Shown here piece by piece: positions 54,740 through 64,000 of a DNA stretch of 64,000 nt. How positions within the stretch are numbered: the first letter of the stretch is position 1; every line of letters begins with the position of its first letter. Origin of the DNA: Sternotherus odoratus. Taxonomy: Eukaryota > Chordata > Testudines > Kinosternidae. Both the position numbers and the translations under genes were made by a program. The notes beneath the pieces were generated by a model that saw only the letters and a list, made by a program, of their open reading frames with translations, was not told the DNA's origin and did not search any database. Location of the stretch: contig JAVMKO010000039.1 of the NCBI GenBank assembly GCA_032164245.1, positions 1 through 64,000 of the forward strand, written 5' to 3'.

Positions 54740-55978
54740 TAATCTTTTATGTCATGTTCTGAAACTTCCAGGAATTCAGCCAAGCAGAACTGGCAACCCT
54801 GGGCCCAGCTCTGTCAGAATGTGCGAGTTTCTAGTCCGAGTTTAACGTTAAATGCTGGTTCCAGTGTTGATTGCACTCCCAGTCTCCATTTTGAATTCTA
54901 GGTGGTGCCAGCCACCTGCCATCAGCAGCGCTTCCAAGTCTGTGTGGGACGCGTCGGGGCACAAATCAACCCACCGGCTAGAGTCCAGCCTCCCCTTTCC
55001 GGACAGAATTTGTTTTCCATCTTCAATACCCCATCTTGCACTTTAAGACCTTTACACTCAGACTTTGCGTCTCTTCAGCCCCATTCCACGTGATCCTTAT
55101 GCTCTGGCCAGGAAGTGCTGAAGTTTGCAATCACCTCCATGGGGGCAGGAGCAAAGTCTTGAAGCTCAGAAAGTTCCAGATCAGTTAGGAAGGCAGATAT
55201 TATTCTGCAGATCACCGTTCCTAGGCGATGTGCCAGTATCTCGGTGCTAACTCCAGGTTGCTCGGGTCTCTGTCAGAGCCCCACCTCCTCCTGCCTGTGA
55301 TTCAGGGTCCCCTGATGGAGGTAACCCACCACGTCTGTAGCCACCCTCTGGCCAGGGTACCCTTTGTCACAGACCTACAGGGTCTGGTCTATGGACCAAC
55401 CTGTAATCAGTCCCCTGGGAGCAACCCCTTTAGGGACCCACACAGTCCCACAGGGGCAGGCCTGTGGCCTCCTTACTCTGAACCTGGGCCTTCGGCACCA
55501 GCGATTCCTGTCTTCCTGCAGCAAATACAGCCAAAGCCAGACTCCTGCAGGAGACTCATACTGGGCCCCTTCGGGGTGTGATGCTCCCAGCGTCCCAAAA
55601 CCAAGACTTGTCACCTGGCTGCAGGAGCTGAGCTTCCTTAGGACAGTGCAGAGAGACCGGGGCCCGGCCAGCATTCGGTCCACCCAGTGTGAGGGTCCTA
55701 CCCAGCCAAGCTGCTGCCTCCATCTGTCAGTCCTGGGGCAGAGCTGCTGTGTCTCTGTCAGCCACGGTCTCATGACCCCTCCTGTCTCCTCTCGCTCCGC
55801 CGTCCTCCCCTAGCAAAGCACGCTGGGCTCACACGCTCAGCCCGCTGGGGCTTCCACTACGTCTTCATTGGTCAGTCCTTGGGGTTCCCATTGTCCGCTC
55901 GGCTCCTCCACTGACGTGGGTCGGTTTCCACCAGTCCATTAACGCCCGGGCCTCAGGCAGGTCCGTGACACACACAGC
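54740..55978. other. Unit C spacer, no gene
   Basis: Co-linear with 7466-8732. Contains the uninterrupted sequence of the gypsy insertion point (CCCGGGCCTCAGGCAGG near 55945). Confidence 0.6.
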
Positions 55979-56640
55979 TCATAGAATCATACAATATCCG
56001 GGTTGGAAGGGACCTCAGGAAGTATCTAGTCCAACCCCTGGCTCAAAGCATCACCACCCCAACTACATCATCCCGGCCAGGGCTTTGTCAAAGATGGACA
56101 AAGACCTCTTATGAAGGAGTCTGTAGCAGTGCATGGGATTCTTCCGACCTAAGTGCAGGACTCTGCACTTGTCCTTGTTGACTCTCATCACATTTCTTTT
56201 GCCCCAATCTTTTAATTTGTCTAGGTCTCTCTGTATCCTATCCCTACCCTCCAGCGTATCTACCACTCCTCCCAATTTAGTGTCATCTGCAAATTTGCTG
56301 AGGGTGCAGTCCACGCCATCCTCCAGATCATTAATGAAGATATTGAATAAAACTGGCCCCAGGACCGACCCTTGGGGCACTCTGCTTGATACCGGCTGCC
56401 AACTAGACATGGAGCCATTGATCACTACCCGTTGAGCCCGATGATCTAGCCGGTTTTCACTCCTCATTATAGTCCATTCATCCAGCCCATACTTCTTTAA
56501 CTTGCTGGCCAGAATACTGTGGGCAACCATATCAAAAACTTTGCTAAAGTCAAGGAATAACACGTCCACTGCTTTCCCCTCATCCGCAGAGCCAGTTATC
56601 TCATCGTAGAAGGCAATTTGGTTAGTCAGGCATGACTTGC
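55979..56640 (-). mobile_element. CR1 LINE, 5'-truncated (unit C)
   Basis: Counterpart of 8733-9400. RT motifs [26 protein letters not shown] and [10 protein letters not shown], with the 3' hallmark TAGAATCATACAATATCCGG. Confidence 0.9.
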
Positions 56641-56965
56641 TGTTAGGGTTCCCTCCCCACTCTGACGTCTGGGATATAGATGTGGGGACCCAGATGAAAG
56701 ACCCCTAAACTTATTTCTACCAGCTTAGGTTAAAACGTTTCACAGGCACAAATCCCTTTTTGTCCTAGGATGGTATTGCTGCCACCACCAAGTGATTTAA
56801 ACAATCACTGGGGCGGCTAGAGAATAATATTCTCACCAATTGGTACAGGTGAGCACAGACCAAATCCCTGAATATTTAGGACACTCAAAATCAATCAGGT
56901 TCTTTAGAAGTTGTTTTAAAATAAAGGTAAAAGAATCACCTCTGTACACTCAGGATGGAAGTGTA

Positions 56966-57036
<71 letters not shown>

Positions 57037-57236
57037 ATAAATCTCCATCCAATATAGGGAAAATTCACAAGCTAAAAAAAACACCATAATCTCACCCCTT
57101 CCCTGGCTATACTTACTAATTTTGTAATTCTGGATGCTTTTTCAGACAAGTTCTTAAGAGATGTTTTTTATTCCTGCCTGGCTGGGAGAGAACACACAAA
57201 CAAAGCCTTTATCCCCACCCTCCAGATTTGTGAGTA
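56641..57236. other. Repeat with expanded (CA)n, unit C
   Basis: Counterpart of 9401-9999. The dinucleotide tract at 56969-57034 is about 33 repeats. Confidence 0.65.
56969..57034. repeat. (CA)33 microsatellite
   Basis: An uninterrupted AC dinucleotide run, three times as long as in units A and B. Confidence 0.95.
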
Positions 57237-57422
57237 GTCCGACCCCACAAGACCACGACGATCGGGATCCAAAAAACCCGATTGCGATAAGCGCGGGGTC
57301 GCGGTATTGCGGGGTTCCGCTGCATCAAAGCAGCGCCTGCCACCGACATCAGGAGCCAGCCGCACCCTGTGCTAAAAACGGATTTGTACTATCGCGGGGC
57401 GCAGTATTCCAAGCTCTGACTG
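57237..57422. mobile_element. TA-MITE, decayed copy (unit C)
   Basis: Counterpart of 10000-10166, flanked by TA on both sides. The right end has decayed to AGCTCTGACTG. Confidence 0.65.
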
Positions 57423-57837
57423 TATCTTCTGTATCTACTGTATCTTCTTTCCCCACTTTGTTACAGGGACCAATCCACTGGTTTTGGTGAATTTCCCCTC
57501 TGCCCCCCACCTGGCAGATCTGACCCACAGTGGATCTATTCACCAGGGCGCTGTCTTCCAGGGTCCTGGGGCTTTCAAATTTGATGAGAAGGCCCCAGCT
57601 GAATCCTCATATATTCTAGGAAATGCATTTCCTGCTGGGGGGGTGTCACACTCAGGGTCGTTGGGGCCCCATTGTGCTGGGTGCAGCGCAGACACAGGGT
57701 GACCAAGACCAGACTGGGCTGCAGGTCAGGACTGAGGGGCATCGGTGGAGAAGGGGGGCAGGGGGTCCAGCTTCATTAACCAGGGAATAAAGTCTACACC
57801 CGCGCAAGTAGGGTCTGGAGATCCCATGGAAACCCCA
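57423..57837. other. Unit C spacer up to breakpoint
   Basis: Matches 10180-10500 up to about 57762 (GAAGGGGGGCAGG), then changes to sequence not seen elsewhere before the inverted segment. The plus-strand exon-0-like sequence present in units A and B is therefore lost here. Confidence 0.55.
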
Positions 57838-58522
57838 ATGGCTGGGTTGGACGTTCACACCGAGCGAGCGAGATTCCCCCCTCACAGCTCTGCAGCGGAG
57901 AGGCTCCCAGCTGAAGAACAGCGACCGCGAGGGGTCAGGAGACGGGACTATTTGGAGCGTCTCAGTAGCTGTCACCTTGGCCTAAGAACAAAGAGGCAGA
58001 ACCAGAGCCAGCCATGGGCCCGTGACGTGTTCGCTGGTTCATTGCCCCGGCTTGGCCAGGCTGGGCTGTGGCTTCACCTTTGACTCCCTGTTCTAACCTG
58101 AGGCGTCTAGCAGGGTGACTAATGAAGCGCTACTGTGTTGTGCAAAGGCTGCCGGGGTCTCTGCCAACACACAACAGAGGGGCCCGGCCCAAGTCTCCCG
58201 CGGGCGTCTGGCTCGGCTGCATTTGCTGCAGGGAGCCAAGGAGAGAGCTGGGAGGGCTGGTGTCAAAGGCCCAGTGGTGGAGGTCACGGGCCTGCCCCTG
58301 TGGAGCTGTGTGTAGCCTCGGGGCCTGGCCCAATCCAGGGGTCACTGGCAGGGGACTGGTGACAGGCTGGGGTACAGCACAGCCCCTGTGGAACCCTGAG
58401 AGCCTGCCCTGCCCCTGAACTCCTGCCCCCCGGCCTGGAGAAAGGTTCTGCCCCCCATACTGCTACCCCCCGACCATGTGGAGGGTCCAGCCCTCCAGGT
58501 ACCCCTGACCAGGGGACTGCAC
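57838..58522 (-). other. Inverted copy of 39430-40165
   Basis: Reverse complement of that segment; for example GGACGTTCACACCGAGCGAG at about 57849 pairs with the sequence at about 40135. Continues after the LTR element at 63160. Confidence 0.75.
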
Positions 58523-58527
58523 CCCAG
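58523..58527. repeat. Target-site duplication CCCAG, left
   Basis: Repeated at 63155-63159. The inverted paralogue near 39455-39475 has it once. Confidence 0.85.
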
Positions 58528-59600
58528 TGTCACGGTACTGAAATAGTTTGGTACCGTGTAGATCAATGGGTGCACGAAATATTATGGGAAGGGGGTCATA
58601 ACAGGTGTCTTATGTATGTATCTATTCCATATGTGTGTATCTACTCCATATGTGTGTATCTATTTTGTAACTAAAGTTAAAGCTGCAAGCTGTACTTCAA
58701 GCTTGGCTCCTGTGAAGGCTCAGACAGGCTGGGGCTGCCTGATGGCCCATTAAGGGACATCAACCACACAATGGATTTTGTATCTGCCTGTCCACACCCA
58801 AGCTGCTCTAGGAATGTCACTGCCTGGTCAGAAACTGAATCCTGGAGAAGTCTGGTGATTGGACCTTGTGACTGTGAGCCTCCATTTTGCAACCGGACTC
58901 TGCAGAAGAAGGAGGAGGGGTCTTGGCCCAGAAGAAAAAAGTCTATAAAGCCTGGAAGAACATTCCCCATTTTGTCTTTCACCTCCAGTCTTCAGCCTGC
59001 TTTGTTTCCAGCTTTGGATGGAACTTTGCTACTCTGGGAACTCTGGACAATGGTACTGACCCATCCCCCAAATGGGATGCATCCAAAGACTTTGATTTGA
59101 ACCTGCAGTTTATTCTACCTTTGCTGCAAGCCTGTACTAAGAGATGTGCCATTACTGCATGTAATTGATTTCTTTTAACCATTCCTAACCCTCACCTATA
59201 TCTTTTTCCTTTTATAATAAACCTTTAGATTTTAGATTCTAAAGGATTGGCTACAGCGTGATTTGTGGTAAGATCATTTGTATATTGACCTGGGTCTGGG
59301 GCCTGATTCTTTGGAATTGGGGAGAACCGTTTTCTTTATTTGGGGGATTGGTTTTCATAACCATTGATCCCCAGGACAGGTGGCTGCTGGTGGTGATACT
59401 GGGAATCTGGAGTGTCTTAAGGGGATTGCTTGTGTGACTTGTGGTTAGCCAGTGGGGTGAGACCAAAGTCTGTTCGGTTGGCTGGTTTGGGTTGCCTTAG
59501 TGTGGAAAAACCCCAGCTTTGGGCTGTAGTTGCCCTTTGGAAGCAATCTGTCCTGATCTAACACTCACAGTTGGATCCCACCAGGAACAGCACCGTCACA
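58528..59600 (+). repeat. 5' LTR, 1073 bp
   Basis: TGTCACGGTACTG to GCACCGTCACA; the TGTCACGG and CCGTCACA ends are largely inverted. TATAAA at 58944-58949 and AATAAA at 59216-59221 fit a U3-R boundary and poly(A) signal. Confidence 0.92.
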
Positions 59601-59601
59601 G

Positions 59602-59612
59602 TGGCGTAGTCG
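59602..59612 (+). promoter_or_regulatory. Primer-binding site, tRNA-Ser-like
   Basis: TGGCGTAGTCG, one base after the LTR, is complementary to the 3' end CGACTACG plus CCA of vertebrate tRNA-Ser. The match weakens after 11 nt. Named from memory. Confidence 0.65.
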
Positions 59613-59713
59613 TGCTAGGATCCACAGAACCAGGTCAATTGAGCTTTGGGTCTGAACCCCACGCTGTCCAAATTTGAGTTTTGGGTGTAGAGAGTTTGGT
59701 TGGTTAAAGAGCA

Positions 59714-62095
59714 GTGGCAATGAGTAATCCGAAAACGAAGGCAATGAAACTGCAAGCCCTAAAAAACAGCCTGCAGCGTGAGTTTGAACAGGAACTAGCA
59801 AAGCTGAGGTTGTGGGAAGAGCAACAAAATGCTAAAATTGAGAAAAAAGCCAGGGAAAGGAACGCTCAGTTACAGAGGGAAGCATGGGAGAGAGAGAAGG
59901 AAACGTTGGAGAGATGGGAGAGACTTCGAAAGATGGAACAAGAAACTGCCAGACTTCAGCTCCAAGTCAAAAAAGCAAAGGAAGAAAACCAGAAATTATA
60001 TCCTCGTGAAAGTTCATTTTATAACAGTATTGGGGGGCAGTATTACCCTGTGCAGTTTTCTGTGTTTAGCCCATTATGCTATGACCAGGGGGAGGGGGAT
60101 TCTCACCTGGGGGGAAATAGCTGTTTGTCTGGGGAGGGTTTCTCCAAGTGTTTGTCTGTGCAAGAAAGCAGGTTGCCTGTGGATGAAGTTTCTAAATGTC
60201 TGTCTAATGTCTCAGAAGTGAGTCTGGAATTAGATACAGTGCAGGAAGAACTTATAAAACAGGAAAGGGTTTCTCTGAAACAGGTTGCAGTGAATGGTCA
60301 GGTTAAAGCCCTAACTAAGGAAGGACAGGGTGAAATAGTTTTGGCTGGTGCAGCTTATGAGAGTGATTTCTCCAAGTGTTTGCCTGTGCAAGAGAGCAGT
60401 TTGCCTGTGGATGAAGTTTCTAAATGTCTGTCTAATGTCTCAGAAGTGAGTCGGGAATTAGGTACAGTGCAGGAAAAACTTATGGATCAGGAAAGGGTTT
60501 CTCTGGAACAGGTTGCAGTGAATAGTCAGGTTAAAGCCCTAACTGAGGAAGGAAAGGGTGAAATAGTTTTGGCTGGTACAGCTTGTGAGAGTGAACCTGC
60601 AAGAAGCCACAGTGTATCTGTTGGCAGTGGCCATGTGCCTCGTGAGGAAGGTTTAAATAAAACTAAGCAGCAGTTTGGGAAGGCAAGGATAGTGGAAGAG
60701 AAGTGTCCCTATGCCTTACCTATGTCCTGTGTGGAGAAGTGTGACAGTGAAAGGAGTGTGCCTGTGTCTGTCAGGGGTATTGACTTGCCTGTGGAGGAAG
60801 CTACCTCAATCTCCAAGCAGTTGTCTGTGTGCTGGGACAAGGGAAGTGAGATCCCAAGCTGTGGGTCTAGTGAAGGAGAGTGTGTCTCTAACTCTTCTTT
60901 GTCTGTAAAACAGACAGAAAATGCCTGTCAGCCTGGAATGGTTGAGAGTGGGGCATTTGTTTCAAAGTTGGTTTTGGATTCAGCTAAAGCTCAGAAAGGA
61001 AATGGTCCTGAGTCTGTGTCTGCTGGGAAGGAAGGCTCTATAACTAGGGGTGATCTGGTTAATGCCTTAGCAAGATCCCAGAGAGCAGACAATTCTGGTG
61101 CTTGTATTTTGCCTGTTGCTACTAGTGTGGGGCTGGAAAAGGGTGTAGAAACTCTGTCTAATCAGAGGAATATCCTAGCCAGAACACAAGGAGAGCAGAA
61201 AGGTGATTTGGGTGTGTTACCTGCCACCAGCTTGACAATAGAGAGCAGGGGGGAATTGGGACAGCCCTATAACCAAGTGGCTGTGTTGAACCAGCTTGTT
61301 GGGGAGGCAAGGTTGTTCACAGGAAAAAGTCTCCATGCTGAGTCTGCAGGTGAACAGTTTGGGTCTCAGGCTCAGGAAGATGACTGGGTAAATGTATCAC
61401 CAGATCAGCCAGGAAGTTCTGTTAAGCCAGAGGGAGCCAAATTTGATCCTTCAGGGCAAGGAGGAAAGAGAGAATTTGACTTTGCAAAGAAAAGCCACAA
61501 GGTGACCCTAAAAGACCAAAATTCTAATGGTATTGACCCAAAGGCATGTATTGACAAACCTAATTGTAAATGGACACTTACAATGGAATTGTTGTTGTTA
61601 CTAATGGCAATTTGTGTAACTACTGTGTTGTTGCCTGAAACTGTAAAATTGTACAATGGGCCTAGTCTTGTGAAAAATCCTTTAGACATGTCAAGAGAAA
61701 TACAGGGGAACACGCTTTATGTAAAGAGGCCTGGTTCTACTGATGTGTCACAGCTAAGGCCTGTGAACAGTGGTAAGACTTTCCAAAGGGAAGAAAACAT
61801 TCCACACCACATGTGCAGTGTAAGAGGGAAAACTGAGGCACAGTACCCTATTGTTTCCATGGCTAAATGCCAAGATTGCTGTGCTATGGACAACATTGAT
61901 ATCTATATTGATTTGGTGGTACTGGGGTTCCAAACATTTGCCAGAGCTTGTATGTATAAAGTAGCTGTTTTCTTTAGCTCTTGGCAAAGATCACATAACA
62001 CAAACCCACGGATGGGGAAGCTTTTGGGATGCAATCAGGGCTGTTTTGTCATCCCTTCCTGCATCAATTTTGCGTTGGGGGTGTCACGGTACTGA
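59714..62095 (+). CDS. 793-codon ORF of LTR element, function unknown
   Basis: No family recognised with confidence. Residues 1-100 are highly charged and helical (LQREFEQELAKLRLWEEQQN, EAWEREKETLERWERLRKME), a likely coiled coil of the kind seen in some gypsy gag N-termini. Two 76-residue repeats follow, 60140-60367 and 60368-60595 (228 bp each), carrying KCLSNVSEVS and QVKALT. A long Ser/Gly/Val-rich region with scattered Cys leads to a hydrophobic segment near residues 622-641 (MELLLLLMAICVTTVLLP), a probable membrane span, and a Cys-containing tail (AKCQDCCAMDN). The stop codon is 14 nt inside the 3' LTR. The start 59714 fits ATGGCAATG; the next Met is two codons on. Gag-like, envelope-like or captured host protein are all possible. 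Confidence 0.75.
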   Translation: MAMSNPKTKAMKLQALKNSLQREFEQELAKLRLWEEQQNAKIEKKARERNAQLQREAWEREKETLERWERLRKMEQETARLQLQVKKAKEENQKLYPRESSFYNSIGGQYYPVQFSVFSPLCYDQGEGDSHLGGNSCLSGEGFSKCLSVQESRLPVDEVSKCLSNVSEVSLELDTVQEELIKQERVSLKQVAVNGQVKALTKEGQGEIVLAGAAYESDFSKCLPVQESSLPVDEVSKCLSNVSEVSRELGTVQEKLMDQERVSLEQVAVNSQVKALTEEGKGEIVLAGTACESEPARSHSVSVGSGHVPREEGLNKTKQQFGKARIVEEKCPYALPMSCVEKCDSERSVPVSVRGIDLPVEEATSISKQLSVCWDKGSEIPSCGSSEGECVSNSSLSVKQTENACQPGMVESGAFVSKLVLDSAKAQKGNGPESVSAGKEGSITRGDLVNALARSQRADNSGACILPVATSVGLEKGVETLSNQRNILARTQGEQKGDLGVLPATSLTIESRGELGQPYNQVAVLNQLVGEARLFTGKSLHAESAGEQFGSQAQEDDWVNVSPDQPGSSVKPEGAKFDPSGQGGKREFDFAKKSHKVTLKDQNSNGIDPKACIDKPNCKWTLTMELLLLLMAICVTTVLLPETVKLYNGPSLVKNPLDMSREIQGNTLYVKRPGSTDVSQLRPVNSGKTFQREENIPHHMCSVRGKTEAQYPIVSMAKCQDCCAMDNIDIYIDLVVLGFQTFARACMYKVAVFFSSWQRSHNTNPRMGKLLGCNQGCFVIPSCINFALGVSRY

Positions 62096-63154
62096 AATAG
62101 TTTGGTACCGTGTAGATCAATGGGTGCACGAAATATTATGGGAAGGGGGTCATAACAGGTGTCTTATGTATGTATCTATTCCATATGTGTGTATCTACTC
62201 CATATGTGTGTATCTATTTTGTAACTAAAGTTAAAGCTGCAAGCTGTACTTCAAGCTTGGCTCCTGTGAAGGCTCAGACAGGCTGGGGCTGCCTGATGGC
62301 CCATTAAGGGACATCAACCACACAATGGATTTTGTATCTGCCTGTCCACACCCAAGCTGCTCTAGGAATGTCACTGCCTGGTCAGAAACTGAATCCTGGA
62401 GAAGTCTGGTGATTGGACCTTGTGACTGTGAGCCTCCATTTTGCAACCGGACTCTGCAGAAGAAGGAGGAGGGGTCTTGGCCCAGAAGAAAAAAGTCTAT
62501 AAAGCCTGGAAGAACATTCCCCATTTTGTCTTTCACCTCCAGTCTTCAGCCTGCTTTGTTTCCAGCTTTGGATGGAACTTTGCTACTCTGGGAACTCTGG
62601 ACAATGGTACTGACCCATCCCCCAAATGGGATGCATCCAAAGACTTTGATTTGAACCTGCAGTTTATTCTACCTTTGCTGCAAGCCTGTACTAAGAGATG
62701 TGCCATTACTGCATGTAATTGATTTCTTTTAACCATTCCTAACCCTCACCTATATCTTTTTCCTTTTATAATAAACCTTTAGATTTTAGATTCTAAAGGA
62801 TTGGCTACAGCGTGATTTGTGGTAAGATCATTTGTATATTGACCTGGGTCTGGGGCCTGATTCTTTGGAATTGGGGAGAACCGTTTTCTTTATTTGGGGG
62901 ATTGGTTTTCATAACCATTGATCCCCAGGACAGGTGGCTGCTGGTGGTGATACTGGGAATCTGGAGTGTCTTAAGGGGATTGCTTGTGTGACTTGTGGTT
63001 AGCCAGTGGGGTGAGACCAAAGTCTGTTCGGTTGGCTGGTTTGGGTTGCCTTAGTGTGGAAAAACCCCAGCTTTGGGCTGTAGTTGCCCTTTGGAAGCAA
63101 TCTGTCCTGATCTAACACTCACAGTTGGATCCCACCAGGAACAGCACCGTCACA
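62082..63154 (+). repeat. 3' LTR, 1073 bp
   Basis: Same length and, as far as read, same sequence as 58528-59600 (constant offset 3554). Preceded by GCGTTGGGGG, a weak polypurine tract. Confidence 0.92.
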
Positions 63155-63159
63155 CCCAG
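63155..63159. repeat. Target-site duplication CCCAG, right
   Basis: Matches 58523-58527. Confidence 0.85.
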
Positions 63160-63261
63160 ACCACTATGTGCCCCAGGGGACTCCGAGGGACTCTCCCCTG
63201 CTCTCTGCCCAGCCTGAGGGGGGAAGATTCACTCCTGCGGGGGCAGGCGAGTCCTGGTCAC

Positions 63262-63391
63262 CAGCAGCGCATCAGGCAGGCCCCGCCGTAGCATCCCCTC
63301 CAGCAGCCGCAGCTTGGAGGAACAGCTCAGGATCAGCATCGCTGGCCGGGTTTGTCCTTCACAGCTTCCAGCGGGACGGTGCGAGGGGTAC
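63262..63391 (-). pseudogene. GLYATL: GLYATL copy E: first coding exon
   Basis: Minus strand: acceptor CCCCACAG before 63391, ATG at 63339, 26 codons ([20 protein letters not shown], then LPDALL), donor GTGACC below 63262. It is the inverted twin of copy D (39228-39357), differing at a few residues, including Leu for Pro at the last codon. Downstream lies the young LTR element, and beyond it only the inverted spacer; no second exon is found, so this copy is truncated like D. Confidence 0.78.
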
Positions 63392-63509
63392 CTGTGGGGC
63401 AGGAGACCCATCAGTTCCCTGTGACTGTCTCCCAACCCCAGAGACCAGCTGCCAGCTCCCAGCCCTGCTAAAATGGGAAACACTATGTGTAGAGCCCACA
63501 ATACCTCAC

Positions 63510-63511
<2 letters not shown>

Positions 63512-63542
<31 letters not shown>
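63512..63542. repeat. (GT)15 microsatellite
   Basis: Inverted counterpart of the short CA tract at 39093-39108. Confidence 0.9.
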
Positions 63543-63543
<1 letters not shown>

Positions 63544-63547
63544 CCCC

Positions 63548-63660
63548 CAGGGCCGGCGACAGGGTGGTACAACGGTTACAGCTGTACCGGGCCCCGGACT
63601 TCAGGGGGGCCCCCTGAAGTTTGGGGCCGGTACAGCTGTAACCGTTGTCCGGGGCTGTGA
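63548..63660. mobile_element. hAT-MITE end with internal palindrome
   Basis: Begins CAGGGCCGGCGACAGG, like the right end of 46799-47255. Then two arms pair: GGTTACAGCTGTACCGGGCC against GGCCGGTACAGCTGTAACC. The right end of the element may lie outside the window. Confidence 0.6.
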
Positions 63661-63759
63661 GCGAGGCGCGCTCACCAGCCCCCTTTCCCGGCACCCGGCA
63701 GCCAGCCCCGCTCCCCTTTGCTTCTCCCGGCCGGCCACGCGGCCACAGCACATGCCGGG

Positions 63760-64000
63760 GTTGGGGCCTGCGGGAGGTAGGAGAACGGCCGGGGGGGGGC
63801 GCAGGAGGCAGGAGATCAGCGGGGGGGGAGGCAGGAGATCGGGGGGGGCCGTGGGAGGTAGGAGACCGACCGGGGGGGGCGCGGGAGATCGGCGGGGCGG
63901 GGGGGGCCCGCGGGAGGCAGGAGATCGGCGGGGGGGGGGCTCGGGAGGCAGGAGACCAGCCGGGGGGGCCGCGGGAGATCGGCCGGGGGGGGCCCGCGGG
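63760..64000. repeat. G-rich minisatellite, runs off window
   Basis: Imperfect units of about 30-40 bp built from CGGGAGGCAGGAGATCGGC and runs of 6-10 G. Probably internal to the same MITE-like element or adjacent to it. Confidence 0.75.

Larger units (their letters stand above)
58528..63154 (+). mobile_element. Young non-autonomous LTR retrotransposon
   Basis: Two 1073-bp LTRs that look identical by eye, a 5-bp target duplication, a tRNA-Ser-like primer site and a 2.48-kb interior filled by one open frame. No reverse transcriptase, integrase, protease or zinc knuckle is recognisable, so it must have been moved by another element's enzymes. It split the inverted GLYATL-E segment. Confidence 0.9.

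Noticed and set aside
58528..63154. Complete endogenous retrovirus
   Set aside because: No protease, reverse transcriptase, integrase or recognisable envelope motifs; only one frame of unknown identity.

Overview
The window looks like non-avian reptile DNA, most likely turtle (inference). It holds several 5'-truncated CR1 LINEs, a nearly full-length RTE LINE, a Ty3/gypsy element, solo LTRs, hAT and TA-flanked MITEs, and intron-rich genes of a vertebrate-only family. There are no bacterial-style operons. By eye, roughly nine tenths of the sequence is repeats and segmental duplications. All comparisons here were made by reading; nothing was computed.

The genic core is a broken-up array of glycine N-acyltransferase-like (GLYAT/GLYATL) genes. 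Two copies appear intact, both on the minus strand with five coding exons and 294 codons: copy B (14839-18782) and copy C (45856-50240). Copy A (4554-5550, minus) keeps only the first two coding exons and is cut off where it meets a transposon. A decayed exon-2 relic lies at 13655-13748. Two further copies keep only the first coding exon: D (39228-39357, plus) and E (63262-63391, minus). A conserved non-coding first exon with a GTGAGTG donor lies upstream of A, B and C; oppositely oriented versions lie at 10640-10794 and around 35317.

The array is built from a repeated unit of about 13 kb: GLYATL gene, MITE, spacer, CR1, (CA)n-bearing repeat, TA-MITE, reverse-oriented exon 0, minisatellite. 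It is seen as unit A (about 4.5-12.8 kb), B (14.3-35.6 kb) and C (43.3-57.7 kb). A further segment (39.1-40.2 kb) recurs inverted at 57.8-58.5 plus 63.2-63.5 kb. Because the units are paralogous, the empty site of many later insertions can be read directly in a sister unit: the RTE LINE, a processed UBL4A retrocopy, three solo LTRs of one family, a hAT MITE, a hairpin element, and the gypsy element.

The two largest mobile elements are the most unusual. At 26307-32531 (minus) is a decayed Ty3/gypsy element whose integrase precedes the reverse transcriptase (Gmr1-like order), with a tRNA-Ala primer site and a 96-bp tandem repeat in its LTRs. At 58528-63154 (plus) is a young LTR element with two apparently identical 1073-bp LTRs, a 5-bp target duplication and a tRNA-Ser-like primer site. 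It has no recognisable pol; its interior is one intact 793-codon ORF with a coiled-coil N-terminus, a duplicated 76-residue block and a C-terminal membrane segment. That ORF is the best candidate for something undescribed.
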